From CSP1-5 sp964348275 (GTDB lineage: Bacteria; Methylomirabilota; Methylomirabilia; Methylomirabilales; CSP1-5), in contig CAYGBT010000022.1 of assembly GCA_964348275.1 (NCBI GenBank), positions 1-49,092 on the forward strand: 49,092 nt of DNA, given 5' to 3'. The first letter of the stretch is position 1, and each line of letters opens with the position of its first letter. The notes under the pieces were generated by a model that saw only the letters and a program-made list of their open reading frames with translations, searched no databases and was not told the origin of the DNA. Shown piece by piece: positions 34,612 through 44,010 of the stretch. Position numbers and translations under genes: made by a program.

Positions 34612-36798
34612 TTACCCTTTCCCCTCCCGTTCTCGCCGTATCTCCCGCTGCCCACGGGACTCCCACTCCGTGCGTCGAGGCGGCCCTTCTTCTTTCCGAT
34701 CTCCTGCCGACTCACCCCCCTGAGCTTTCAGAACCTCCTTTCGACTCAGACGGATCTTGCCTGCAGGGTCGATCTCGATGACCTTGACGCTCACCTCAAT
34801 CCCCTCGGAGAGGACATCCTGCACACGCTGAATCCGATGTTCAGCGATCTGGGAGATGTGAAGGAGACCATCGGTCCCGGGAAGGATCTCTACGAAGGCG
34901 CCAAAGTCGACGATCCGTTTCACTTTTCCTTTGTAAATCTTCCCCACCTCGGGCACCTCGACAATCCGATTGATAATGGCGAGTGCCTTCTCCGCCGCCG
35001 CTTCATCCGTCGACGCGATCTCGACTGTTCCATCATCCGAGACATCAATCTTACAGCCGGTCTCCTCAATGATGCTCCGGATGACCTTCCCTCCAGGGCC
35101 GATCACTTCCCGGATCTTGTCGACCGGGACCTTCACGGTGATCAAGCGAGGAGCATAGATGGAGAGGCTGGCGCGAGGCTGGGCCAACGTCTTTTCCATC
35201 TCATCCAGGACCTGCATCCGTGCATGGCGGGCCCGCTCCAAGGCCTCGGCCATCAGAGCCGCCGTTACCCCCGGTACCTTGATATCCATCTGAAGCGCGG
35301 AGATACCCTTTCTCGTTCCGGCCACCTTAAAGTCCATATCCCCGAGATGATCCTCGAGGCCCATAATATCGGTGAGGATCGCGCACCTCCCCTCTTCCAT
35401 TACCAACCCCATGGCCACTCCCCCCACGGCCGACTTGATGGGTACACCGGCATCCATGAGGGCCAACGTCGCTCCGCAGACTGAGGCCATGGAGGAAGAG
35501 CCGTTGCTCTCCAGAATCTCGGAGACGATTCGAATAGTGTATGGGAACTCCTCAGGGCTAGGGAGGACGGTGAGCAGGGCCTTTTCGGCTAACGCCCCGT
35601 GACCGATCTCCCGACGGCCGGGGGCCCGAAGAAACCGCACCTCTCCCACGCTAAAGGGGGGGAAATTATAATGGAGCGTGAACCGTTTGAATCCCTCCCC
35701 GGCGATGCTGTCCAAACGTTGGACATCCTCGGATGTCCCCAAGGTGGTCGTGACCAGCGCCTGGGTCTCGCCCCGGGTAAAGAGCGCAGACCCGTGCGTT
35801 CGCGGGAGAACCCCAGCCTCACAGGTGATCGGCCGGACTTCTTCCGCACCTCGGCCGTCGGCACGGCGCCCCTCCTCCAGGATCAGTCGCCGCACCTCCT
35901 CTTTCTCGATCTTTTCCAGGAGTTCCTTCACCTGAAGCTGAATCTCCACCGGTTCACTCGCGAAGGTCCGCAGCGTCTCTTCTGCAATCTGCTCCCGCCT
36001 GGCCTGTTGGGCCTCTTTTCCATGAATGATTGCCAGTCCACGAATCGGTTCGCGGGCCAGTTTCCCGACCCGCTCCACCACGGCGGGATCAACTGTAGGC
36101 GGGGTAAAGGGGATCTTGGGCCGACCCACCAAACCGGCCAGGGCCTCTTGCATCCGGATGATGGCTCCAATAGCGTCCTGACCGGTAGCAATGGCTTCGA
36201 GGAGGACTTCCTCTGGAACCTCCTTTGCCTGCGCCTCGACCATGATCACGGCATCCTTGCCCCCGGCGACAACCAGGTCCAGGTCTGACTCCTCGATCTG
36301 CTTGTAGGTAGGATTCAAGAGCAGCCGCCCCCCCACCCGTCCAACCCGCACGGCGCCGATCGGACCGAGGAAGGGAATGGATGAGATGGTCAAGGCCGCA
36401 GAGGCTCCCACCGCGGCTAGCACATCAGGATCGCTCTCCTGGTCGGTAGAGAGAACCGTCGCGATGATCTGAACATCCCGCCGGAAGCCCTTGGGAAAGA
36501 GGGGACGGATAGGCCGGTCAATGAGGCGGGCGGTCACGGTCTCTTGATCCCGCGGCCGCCCTTCACGCTTGAAAAAGCCCCCCGGGATCTTTCCGGCGGC
36601 GTACGTTCGTTCCTGGTAGTCCACCGTCAGGGGGAAAAAGTCGATCCCCTCCCGCGGGCGTTTCGCGGCCACCGCCGTCACCAAGACGACGGTATCCCCA
36701 TACGTAACCCAGACCGCTCCGTCCGCCTGCCGGGCCACCCGACCCGCCTCCAAGGAAAACTGTCGTCCCTCGATCTCGATCTCTACGCGCTCAACCAT
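34612..36798 (-). CDS. pnp: Polyribonucleotide nucleotidyltransferase (PNPase)
   Basis: 728-aa 3'-5' phosphorolytic exoribonuclease of the RNA-decay machinery. Two RNase PH domains (FFPLTVDYQERTYAAGKIPG; the second with PPFSVGEVRFLRAPGRREIG), a KH domain with GPGGKVIRSIIEETG, and an S1 domain (GKIYKGKVKRIVDFGAFVEI). A basic tail ends the protein. The leader between rpsO and pnp is rich in hairpins. Confidence 0.97.
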   Translation of the reverse strand: MVERVEIEIEGRQFSLEAGRVARQADGAVWVTYGDTVVLVTAVAAKRPREGIDFFPLTVDYQERTYAAGKIPGGFFKREGRPRDQETVTARLIDRPIRPLFPKGFRRDVQIIATVLSTDQESDPDVLAAVGASAALTISSIPFLGPIGAVRVGRVGGRLLLNPTYKQIEESDLDLVVAGGKDAVIMVEAQAKEVPEEVLLEAIATGQDAIGAIIRMQEALAGLVGRPKIPFTPPTVDPAVVERVGKLAREPIRGLAIIHGKEAQQARREQIAEETLRTFASEPVEIQLQVKELLEKIEKEEVRRLILEEGRRADGRGAEEVRPITCEAGVLPRTHGSALFTRGETQALVTTTLGTSEDVQRLDSIAGEGFKRFTLHYNFPPFSVGEVRFLRAPGRREIGHGALAEKALLTVLPSPEEFPYTIRIVSEILESNGSSSMASVCGATLALMDAGVPIKSAVGGVAMGLVMEEGRCAILTDIMGLEDHLGDMDFKVAGTRKGISALQMDIKVPGVTAALMAEALERARHARMQVLDEMEKTLAQPRASLSIYAPRLITVKVPVDKIREVIGPGGKVIRSIIEETGCKIDVSDDGTVEIASTDEAAAEKALAIINRIVEVPEVGKIYKGKVKRIVDFGAFVEILPGTDGLLHISQIAEHRIQRVQDVLSEGIEVSVKVIEIDPAGKIRLSRKEVLKAQGGESAGDRKEEGPPRRTEWESRGQREIRREREGKG

Positions 36799-36804
36799 TG
36801 CTTT

Positions 36805-36924
36805 GCAGGCCCCCCTGCCATCTCATGCGAAAAAAAAACCGCGAGAGATGACCGAGCTGTTGCCATCCGCCGCGGACATAACAACCACGTCCTGGGGAAC
36901 TCCTCAGATCGGAGACTCCGATCT
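36805..36924 (-). promoter_or_regulatory. pnp leader with three hairpins
   Basis: AGATCGGA-GTC-TCCGATCT (36906-36924) begins 2 bases after the rpsO stop. CATCTC/GAGATG arms (36819-36850) enclose a T9 loop. GCAGG-GGGG-CCTGC (36805-36818) encloses the G-run that would act as the pnp ribosome-binding site. In E. coli the pnp leader is an RNase III/PNPase autoregulation target; a like role is inferred here. Confidence 0.55.
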
Positions 36925-36926
36925 CG

Positions 36927-37196
36927 CTAGCGACGAATCCCCAGTCGCTGGATGAGACTTCGATATCGCTCCACATCCTTTCTCTTCAAGTAGGCCAGAA
37001 GCTTCCGTCGGCGGCTGACCATCTTGAGAAGCCCGTGTCTGGAATGATGGTCCTTCTTGTGGAGGGTTAAGTGCTGGCTGAGGGACTCAATCCGCGAGCT
37101 CAGCAGGGCAACCTGAACCTCTGGCGAGCCGGTATCCTGTTCATGCAGGTGAAATTCTTTGATCCGCTCCTGTTTTCTGACAAGATCCTTCGCCAC
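36927..37196 (-). CDS. rpsO: 30S ribosomal protein S15
   Basis: 89 aa with the GTG start at 37196, exactly the family length. AAGGAG lies nine bases upstream. FHLHEQDTGSPEVQVALLS and HHSRHGLLKMVSRRRKLL are diagnostic. A longer in-frame extension runs into ribF antisense-free sequence but has no support. Confidence 0.97.
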   Translation of the reverse strand: MAKDLVRKQERIKEFHLHEQDTGSPEVQVALLSSRIESLSQHLTLHKKDHHSRHGLLKMVSRRRKLLAYLKRKDVERYRSLIQRLGIRR

Positions 37197-37224
37197 ACTC
37201 CCACTCCTTTTACAATCGCGCCGG

Positions 37225-37253
37225 ATGTTAGCACACCACGTTATTCTTGTAAA
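37225..37253 (-). promoter_or_regulatory. rpsO-pnp promoter
   Basis: Minus strand TTTACA (37248-37253), 17-nt spacer, TAACAT (37225-37230) with an extended TGC. The -35 lies inside the last codons of ribF. The start would be near 37218, about 20 nt before the rpsO GTG. Confidence 0.65.
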
Positions 37254-38215
37254 GCCCAATCTGCCGGAGCGCCTACCGATGGCTGGGCGAGGATCTCCCG
37301 AGCCCGCTGAACGTCCCGGGCTACCTGAGCCTTCAACTCCTCGGGAGAAGCGAATCGGACCTCCTCCCGGATCCATTCCCCAAAGGCAATGACCAGGGCC
37401 TGCTCGTATCCGGGCACTTGATCCCTCGGGATATCCAAGAGATGGACCTCCACGCGACGGCCCCGACCCCCAAACGTGGGGGCAACGCCCACGTCAATCG
37501 CCGCATCGTACCCCCGCCCTCCTACATAGGCCCGCCCCGCGTAGACCCCATCAGGGATAAGAAAATCCTCAGGAGGAATCACATTGGCCGTTGCAAAACC
37601 CAAGGCTTCCCCTCGACCTGCGCCGGGGACGATTTTGCCCAGGATCGCATAGGGGCGGGTCAGATACGGAACCGCCTCGCCAACTTTTCCCTGCTGTAAA
37701 AGATCGCGAATAAGGGCCGATTTTACCACGGTCCCTTCGACTATAATCGGTGGGACCACCTCCACTTCAAATCCGAGCGTCTTTCCCATATTCCGGAGGA
37801 GATCCGGCGTCCCCCGCCGACCGCGGCCGAAGCGAAAATCGAACCCGACACATAAGAACTCCGCTCGAAGTTTCTCCCAAAGAATCTCCCGGACGAAGAA
37901 CTCGGCCTCCATGTCGGCGAGGGTCGGCGTAAAGGGGACGGCCATCAGCAGGTCAACCCCTAAGGTTTTCAAGAGCCGTTCCTTGATGAGGGAGGGCGTA
38001 ATAAGCTGGGGGGCCTGATCTGGCTGAAGGATACGTAGAGGATGATCCACGAAGGTCAGAGCAGCCCCAGTTCCCCTCGTCTGTCGGGCTCGCTCCACCA
38101 CCTTGCTGATTATGCGTTGGTGACCAGCGTGGACCCCATCAAAGGTGCCAATAGCGACCGCCACGCACGGAAATACCTTCTCCCCCACGTTTGCGATGTC
38201 CCGAATGATCTCCAT
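37241..38215 (-). CDS. ribF: Bifunctional riboflavin kinase/FAD synthetase
   Basis: 324 aa. N-terminal FAD-synthetase nucleotidyltransferase domain with IGTFDGVHAGHQRI and FRFGRGRRGTPDLL; C-terminal riboflavin kinase domain with ANVIPPEDFLIPDGVYAG and VEVHLLDIPRD. It makes FMN and FAD. The truB stop is 4 bases upstream of its ATG. Confidence 0.96.
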   Translation of the reverse strand: MEIIRDIANVGEKVFPCVAVAIGTFDGVHAGHQRIISKVVERARQTRGTGAALTFVDHPLRILQPDQAPQLITPSLIKERLLKTLGVDLLMAVPFTPTLADMEAEFFVREILWEKLRAEFLCVGFDFRFGRGRRGTPDLLRNMGKTLGFEVEVVPPIIVEGTVVKSALIRDLLQQGKVGEAVPYLTRPYAILGKIVPGAGRGEALGFATANVIPPEDFLIPDGVYAGRAYVGGRGYDAAIDVGVAPTFGGRGRRVEVHLLDIPRDQVPGYEQALVIAFGEWIREEVRFASPEELKAQVARDVQRAREILAQPSVGAPADWALQE

Positions 38216-38219
38216 CGCT

Positions 38220-39185
38220 TCAATGGGCCTGAGGAGACCTAAACACCCGAACCGGCGTGAGGACTGCCCGACGAGGGTCTACCCGGGTGAAATCTACCCC
38301 ATCCACCGTGGCACTAGCCAGTGACAAGAGTTGACGGCGGAATCCCAGGACCCGGACCATCGTTCCTTTCAGCACTTCCGAGGGTACACTTACGACCTGC
38401 GAAGCGGTAATCGGCGAGCCGTGAAGGATGAGACGGGAGGCTTCAGGGAGGACCCGCACTGCCGGGAGATGGTCAAGGGCCTCCTCCACTGGGATAAGAG
38501 GTTCCTTCTCTCGTCCAGCCGCCACCCGTGCCGTGAGTTCGTTCAGGTTCAGGGCATCCTTCAGCTCAAATCGTCCCGCCCGAACCCGGACCAGGCCATA
38601 CAGATGGGCCCCACAACCCAACATCTTTCCCAGGTCGTCCGCAAGCGTTCGCGCATAGGTCCCTTTGCTGCAATGCACCCAGAGCCCCACAAAGGGAGGG
38701 TCAAATGAGGTGAGACGAATGGCATAGATGTGGACCGTCACCGGTGCCCTCGGGACGTCCTCTCCCCGACGGGCCACCTTGTACAAACGTTCTCCCTTCA
38801 CCCTTTTTGCGGAAAAGAGGGGCGGGACCTGGCGGATCTCGCCCACGAAGCTTCGCACGGCTGTTTCCACTTCCTCCCGAACTACCCGAACTTCTGCCTC
38901 CTCGGTGACCTTGCCATCCGCATCCTGGGTATCGGTGGTTACCCCCAGCCGGACAACCATCTCGTACTCTTTGTCGGCGGTGGTCAAAAACTGGGCGATC
39001 TTTGTGGCCCGGCCCACACAGATGGGGAGGACTCCGGTCCCTCGTGGATCGATGGTTCCGGTATGCCCGACCTTTCGGACGTGGTAAAGTCGCCGAACGG
39101 CATCCACCACGTCATGGGATGTCATCCCTGCGGATTTATTAATGTTGAGAACCCCCGAGATCTCTCGGGCTTCATCCCTTGCCAT
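38220..39185 (-). CDS. truB: tRNA pseudouridine-55 synthase
   Basis: 321 aa. The catalytic Asp lies in VGHTGTIDPRGTGVLP; INKSAGMTSHDVVDAVRR, YEMVVRLGVTTDTQDADG and CSKGTYARTLADDLG follow the TruB pattern. The ATG at 39185 overlaps the 3' end of nrnA by 14 bases; the frame is open further into nrnA but the family N-terminus is here. Confidence 0.95.
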   Translation of the reverse strand: MARDEAREISGVLNINKSAGMTSHDVVDAVRRLYHVRKVGHTGTIDPRGTGVLPICVGRATKIAQFLTTADKEYEMVVRLGVTTDTQDADGKVTEEAEVRVVREEVETAVRSFVGEIRQVPPLFSAKRVKGERLYKVARRGEDVPRAPVTVHIYAIRLTSFDPPFVGLWVHCSKGTYARTLADDLGKMLGCGAHLYGLVRVRAGRFELKDALNLNELTARVAAGREKEPLIPVEEALDHLPAVRVLPEASRLILHGSPITASQVVSVPSEVLKGTMVRVLGFRRQLLSLASATVDGVDFTRVDPRRAVLTPVRVFRSPQAH

Positions 39186-40170
39186 TGCTACACTCGTCTC
39201 TGATCCCTCTATAGACCCGACGGACTTCCCCGAATATGCGCTCCCGAACATCCGCAAGAGAGCCGACGACCGTGCAACCGGCCGCGTTCTTGTGTCCCCC
39301 GCCCTCAAAAGCTCGTGCCACAGCTGCCACGTCCACCTTTCCCTTAGACCGGAGACTGACCCGCACCTCCGCTCCGCCCTCTTCCTTGAAGAGCAGAGCA
39401 ACCTCGACGCCTTTTACAGACCGGGGGTAATTGATCAGATCCTCGAGCGCATCCTTTGCGACCCCCTCCTGCTCCAGTATCTCCCGAGTTACTTCAATCC
39501 ATGCCATCGCCCCATCGGACGAGAGCTGAGTCTTGGTGAGTAGGGTTCCCAGCAGATGCAGTTCCTCCACCTCCCGTTGATCATAGAGCAGCTCTGCCAC
39601 CTTGTGGGGAACCACCCCGGCTTCAATCAGCGCTGCCGCCACCCGAAGGACCCGCGGCGAAGTGTTGGCATGCCGAAAGGATCCGGTATCGGTCACGATC
39701 GCCACATAGAGATTGGTGGCCACCTCTTGGGAAAGGGGGACTCCCAGCTCCTCAACCATGTGGTAGATCATCTCGCCGGCGGCTGCGGCCTCGGGGTCCA
39801 CCCAGTTGTAGGTTCCAAAGCGGGTGTTGCTGATATGATGGTCGATGTTGAGCACCAAGCTCCCTCTTGGCAACCCGGCGAGCAACTCACCCACCCGCTT
39901 AGGGTCTGTTGTATCCACGGCGAGATAGCAGTCAAAGAGCCGCGGCAGCCGGTTTGCGCGGATCACCTCAGTTGCTCCCGGCAAGGCGCGGAGGTTCTTG
40001 GGGATTGGGTCTGGATTAAATGTCGCCACCTCTTTTCCCATGGCCCTCAAGGTGAGATGGCAACCCAGCGCGGAGCCCAAGGTATCCCCCTCCGGATGGA
40101 TATGGGAGAGGATAGCCACAGAGCCACTGTCTTTGAGGGCTGCCACGATCTGCCGAAGGTCACCGCTCAT
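39172..40170 (-). CDS. nrnA: DHH/DHHA1 phosphoesterase, NrnA-type oligoribonuclease/pAp phosphatase
   Basis: 332 aa. DHH motifs: SHIHPEGDTLGSALG, AVDTTDPKRVG and NIDHHISNTRFG; the DHHA1 nucleic-acid motif GGGHKNAAGC is near the end. It degrades nanoRNAs and 3'-phosphoadenosine 5'-phosphate. Its position between rbfA and truB is typical. It overlaps rbfA (11 bases) and truB (14 bases). Confidence 0.94.
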   Translation of the reverse strand: MSGDLRQIVAALKDSGSVAILSHIHPEGDTLGSALGCHLTLRAMGKEVATFNPDPIPKNLRALPGATEVIRANRLPRLFDCYLAVDTTDPKRVGELLAGLPRGSLVLNIDHHISNTRFGTYNWVDPEAAAAGEMIYHMVEELGVPLSQEVATNLYVAIVTDTGSFRHANTSPRVLRVAAALIEAGVVPHKVAELLYDQREVEELHLLGTLLTKTQLSSDGAMAWIEVTREILEQEGVAKDALEDLINYPRSVKGVEVALLFKEEGGAEVRVSLRSKGKVDVAAVARAFEGGGHKNAAGCTVVGSLADVRERIFGEVRRVYRGIRDECSNGKG

Positions 40171-40519
40171 CCGGTTTGCTCTCTGTGTTGAGGGATTTCA
40201 AGATCGCTTGGATCCGAAACCCCTCCTCCATCGTTTCGTCGACCCAGAAGCTCAAATCCGGGATATACCGGAGTCGAAGGCGCCGTCCAAGCGCCCCACG
40301 GAGGTATCCTCGGGCACTTTGCAACCCTTCCAGGGTGCGCTGCTGTCCTTCTCCAGTCTCGTGAGTGACGACGTAGACCCGAGCGTGACGGAGATCGGCA
40401 CTGACCCGAATCCCAGTGATGGTCACGAACCCGATCCGCGGATCCTTGATTTCGCGAAGAAGGAGCTCACTGAGTTCCTCCTTCAAAAGGTCCCCGACGC
40501 GTTCCGCCCGAGACATCAC
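40160..40519 (-). CDS. rbfA: Ribosome-binding factor A
   Basis: 119 aa, 30S maturation factor with a KH-like fold. RAERVGDLLKEELSELLLRE, VTITGIRVSADLRHARVYV and LRLRYIPDLSFWVDETME are typical. Confidence 0.95.
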   Translation of the reverse strand: MMSRAERVGDLLKEELSELLLREIKDPRIGFVTITGIRVSADLRHARVYVVTHETGEGQQRTLEGLQSARGYLRGALGRRLRLRYIPDLSFWVDETMEEGFRIQAILKSLNTESKPDER

Positions 40520-40549
40520 TACACACCTCGGCGTGAGGTTCTCTCTCCC

Positions 40550-40855
40550 TCAAGCAAACCCATCGCCGTGGTTCACCACATCAATCGTATAGTCTACGAG
40601 GAGGGCCAGCCCATGGCTTTCAATGAGATCGACCACCTTGTTCAGCATTCCATCCACCACCTTGGCCTCGTTGCTCACGCAGGCCACGGCCAGAGTCGCG
40701 CGCTGCCACTCGTCGAGATAGCCCACCTCCGCGATGGAGACGTTGAACCGGCTCCGCACCCGGTCCTTGATGCTGCGCAGGATCTGCCTCTTCCCCTTCA
40801 GCGAAGAGGTGTGAGGGATCCTGAGCTCCAGCCGACACGTTCCAACGACCATCAT
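40550..40855 (-). CDS. ylxP: DUF503 family protein (YlxP)
   Basis: 101 aa. VVGTCRLELRIPHTSSLKGK, KDRVRSRFNVSIAEVGYLDE and LAVACVSNE are characteristic of DUF503. Commonly found between infB and rbfA, as here; a role in ribosome assembly is suspected but not established. Confidence 0.92.
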   Translation of the reverse strand: MMVVGTCRLELRIPHTSSLKGKRQILRSIKDRVRSRFNVSIAEVGYLDEWQRATLAVACVSNEAKVVDGMLNKVVDLIESHGLALLVDYTIDVVNHGDGFA

Positions 40856-40907
40856 GATCTCCGCTTCCGGGGGGACCGTTCACAGACCTCGGTAACCCGG
40901 CTCACTG

Positions 40908-43364
40908 TCAACTATGCGTTGGTTGCAGCGTGGGTGCCACCGGAACCAGCTCATACACCTCGATGATGTCCCCTATTTTGATGTCGCTGAAGTTCAAGAG
41001 GCCGATGCCACACTCATAGCCGCTCTGGACCTCACGGACATCTTCCTTGAAGCGGCGGAGAGAAGCAATCTTTCCTTGATGGACGACCCGGCCATCGCGG
41101 ATCAGGCGCATGGCAGCGTCCCGGAGCACCTTCCCCTCGCTGACGAAGCAGCCAGCGACCGTCCCGAACCGCGGGACACCGAAGGTTGCCCGAACCTCGG
41201 CCCGCCCCATGATCCGCTCGACGTACTGCGGCTCCAACATTCCTTCCATCGCCTCCTTGATCTCGGCGACCGCATCGTAGATCACGCTGTAGACCCGGAT
41301 CTCCACTCCTGCCTGCTCTGCCACGCGCTGGGCCTTGGGATCAGGACGGACATTAAAACCCAAGATGATCGCATTCGAGGCTGAGGCAAGCATCACATCC
41401 GACTCGCTGATCCCTCCCACGCCTGAATGGATTACTTTCAGCTGGATTTCCGGAGCACTCAGCCGCTCCAACGACTCCCTGAGCGGTTCGATCGAGCCCT
41501 GGACATCTCCCTTCAGGACCAGTCGGAGCTCTTTGACATCCCCCTCCTTGATTCGCTGGTGGAGGTCCTCCAATGTCAGGCGGCGCTGGGCGGCGAAGGC
41601 ATCGTCCCGTTGCTGCTGCTGTCGGAACAAGGCCACCTGTCGGGCCTTCCGCTCATCCGCCACCACTCCTAAGGTATCTCCTGCTGAAGGGACACCAGAC
41701 AGGCCGAGGACCTCGACCGGAGTGGACGGTCCAGCCTCCTGGACCTTCCGCCCCATGTCATTGACCAAGGCCCGGACCCGGCCATGCTTGTTTCCGACCA
41801 CGAAGACATCCCCAACGTGGAGGGTCCCGTGTTGCACAAGCACGGTGGCCACAGGCCCCCGGCCCCGATCGAGCTTGGCCTCAATCGCCACCCCCCTGGC
41901 TGGTTTGAACGGGTTGGCCTTGAGCTCCATGATCTCTGCCTGAAGGAGCAGCATCTCCAAAAGGTTCTCAATGCCGAGCCGCTTCTTGGCCGAGACCTCG
42001 ACAAAGATGGTCTGACCTCCCCACTCCTCTGGGATCAGCCCATATTCACTGAGCTGCTGTTTTACTCGGTTGGGGTCTGCGCCCGGCTTATCGATTTTGT
42101 TGACAGCTACCAAAATCGGAACATTCGCATCCTTCGCATGATTGATGGCCTCAATGGTCTGAGGCATCACCCCGTCATCGGCGGCCACTACTAGCACCAC
42201 CACATCGGTCACGTGGGCTCCACGCGCCCGCATCGCTGTAAAGGCTTCATGGCCAGGGGTATCCAGGAACACCACACGCCCCCCGGGAAACTTCGTCCCG
42301 GGATCCGGAGGGAGTTCCACCTCGGAGGCACCGATATGCTGCGTAATCCCTCCCATCTCTTGGGCAATGACATCGGTGTGGCGGATTGCATCAAGCAGAG
42401 AGGTCTTGCCGTGATCCACATGCCCCATGACGGTGACCACGGGTGGCCTGAAGCGCAGCTGGGTCGGATCCTCCACTTCGCTGACGACCTCTTCGACCTC
42501 CTCAACGGGGGCCACCTCCACCTCAAAGCCAAGCTTGACCGCTACTTGCTTTGCGACGTCGGGGGTCAGATTCTGGTTGACGGTGGCCATGATCCCCATC
42601 TTCATCAATTTCTTGATGATCTCGCTCGAGCTTGCGGCAAGTTTCTCGCTGAGCTCCTTTACCGTAATCGTTTCGGGAACCTTGATCACCTTGGCGACCG
42701 GCGCGCTCACCGCCTCCTTGACCTCGGGCGCCTTAGGGGGCGGTGGAGCAATCGGCGGGGCCGGTTTTGCGGTCACCGGCGTTGGCCTCTCTCCCACAGG
42801 GGCCGGCTTCTCTTTCACCGGGGTTGGCTTCTCCATCACTGGGGCCTCTGGTCGCCGGGTCTCAACCGGGGGCTGCTTTGTCGCCGGGGGAGGAGCTGGT
42901 GGCGCCGCCGGCTTGGGGGGTGCCGCAGCTGGCCTAGGTTTAGCAGCCGCTGTCTCCCTTCTGCGGGCCGGCGACCGAGGGGCAGCCCCTTCCTTGGGAC
43001 GCTTCTCTGCGGTAGGTAGAGACTTCGGCTTGGGCTCTACTTCGGGGACCGGCTTCGGAGGTGCGGGCGTCGGCCTCGCTCCTACCTTGGGCTCATGGCC
43101 AGGCTTCGTTTCAACACTCACCTTCTTCCGTTTGGCCACCTCAGCCTTCGCAGGGGTCTTCGAGGCAGGCTTCTCCTTCGCGACCTTCTTGGCCGCCTTT
43201 TCCTCGCGGATCCCCGCCTTCGATAAGGCGGCTCGGGCCGCTGCCTCGTCCACCGAGGCACTGTGACTTTTCACGGAGATCCTCGCCTTGGCTAGGCACT
43301 CGATGACCGTCTTATTAGACAGACCAAGTTCCTTGGCCAGTTCGAAAACGCGAATATTACCCAC
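40908..43364 (-). CDS. infB: Translation initiation factor IF-2
   Basis: 818 aa. N-terminal IF2_N domain (VFELAKELGLSNKTVIE), a long Lys/Pro/Ala-rich linker (about 70-260), the GTPase domain with GHVDHGKTSLLDAIR, DTPGHEAFTAMRARGA and NKIDKPGADP, then domains II-IV. The GTG at 43364 has GGAGG nine bases ahead and overlaps the end of the rnpM-type gene by 8 bases; it was preferred to an upstream start inside that gene. Confidence 0.96.
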   Translation of the reverse strand: MGNIRVFELAKELGLSNKTVIECLAKARISVKSHSASVDEAAARAALSKAGIREEKAAKKVAKEKPASKTPAKAEVAKRKKVSVETKPGHEPKVGARPTPAPPKPVPEVEPKPKSLPTAEKRPKEGAAPRSPARRRETAAAKPRPAAAPPKPAAPPAPPPATKQPPVETRRPEAPVMEKPTPVKEKPAPVGERPTPVTAKPAPPIAPPPPKAPEVKEAVSAPVAKVIKVPETITVKELSEKLAASSSEIIKKLMKMGIMATVNQNLTPDVAKQVAVKLGFEVEVAPVEEVEEVVSEVEDPTQLRFRPPVVTVMGHVDHGKTSLLDAIRHTDVIAQEMGGITQHIGASEVELPPDPGTKFPGGRVVFLDTPGHEAFTAMRARGAHVTDVVVLVVAADDGVMPQTIEAINHAKDANVPILVAVNKIDKPGADPNRVKQQLSEYGLIPEEWGGQTIFVEVSAKKRLGIENLLEMLLLQAEIMELKANPFKPARGVAIEAKLDRGRGPVATVLVQHGTLHVGDVFVVGNKHGRVRALVNDMGRKVQEAGPSTPVEVLGLSGVPSAGDTLGVVADERKARQVALFRQQQQRDDAFAAQRRLTLEDLHQRIKEGDVKELRLVLKGDVQGSIEPLRESLERLSAPEIQLKVIHSGVGGISESDVMLASASNAIILGFNVRPDPKAQRVAEQAGVEIRVYSVIYDAVAEIKEAMEGMLEPQYVERIMGRAEVRATFGVPRFGTVAGCFVSEGKVLRDAAMRLIRDGRVVHQGKIASLRRFKEDVREVQSGYECGIGLLNFSDIKIGDIIEVYELVPVAPTLQPTHS

Positions 43365-43989
43365 GCTTACCACCTCCCGTCCGCCGCTCCTCCTTCTGCG
43401 GCAGCGATCCTCCCCCGTTGCTTGCAGGAATCGAATACCGCAGGCTCCGGAGGATGCCTTCAGCAAACCCGCCGTCCAAGAGCCCAATCGCCTCTCGCAA
43501 AGGACCACAGAGCGCCGCTTCGAGATCTTCCCGGGAGAACACCGCCACCACGGGGATCTCCTGCCTCTCCGCCTCTTGCTCGATCTGTTTGCTCACCCGG
43601 GAAATCATATCTCGATCCAATAGGAGAAGTCGAACCCGACCCGTCTTGAGGGCCTGGGCGACCGCCCTGGAGCCTGCCGCGATTCTTTTGGCTCGTCGGG
43701 CCAAGCCTAAAAGCCTCTGTACTTTTTGGAGGACTGCCTGATGGATCACCTCCCGGAGCCCCTGGACACTCAACGGACCAATTTCCGACCCAAGGGCTTT
43801 CTGCAAGGCCTTTCGTTTGACCGCCCCCTCCAGGCAGCTCAAGTCCGGACAGAGATACGCCCCTCTTCCTTCCCCTCTTTCGAGATGGACTCGCAATCCA
43901 GCCCGGCCCCCGCTGAAACGAACCAGCTCCCCCTGACCTCGTTTCCGACCACAACCCACGCAGGTTCGCTCTGGAGCCGATCCCCCCAT
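43357..43989 (-). CDS. RnpM (YlxR/DUF448) fused to an L7Ae-like (YlxQ) domain
   Basis: 210 aa. Residues 1-85 match YlxR: RTCVGCGRKRGQGELVRF, GRGAYLCPDLSCLEGAVKRK. Residues about 88-185 match L7Ae/YlxQ-type RNA-binding proteins (VQRLLGLARRAKRIAAGSRA, RVRLLLLDRDMI). YlxR has recently been linked to RNase P regulation in Firmicutes; there the two domains are separate genes. The tail is Arg/Gly-rich. Located between nusA and infB as usual. Confidence 0.9.
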   Translation of the reverse strand: MGGSAPERTCVGCGRKRGQGELVRFSGGRAGLRVHLERGEGRGAYLCPDLSCLEGAVKRKALQKALGSEIGPLSVQGLREVIHQAVLQKVQRLLGLARRAKRIAAGSRAVAQALKTGRVRLLLLDRDMISRVSKQIEQEAERQEIPVVAVFSREDLEAALCGPLREAIGLLDGGFAEGILRSLRYSIPASNGGGSLPQKEERRTGGGKRG

Positions 43990-44010
43990 TATCGAAATTG
44001 CCCCTTTGGC

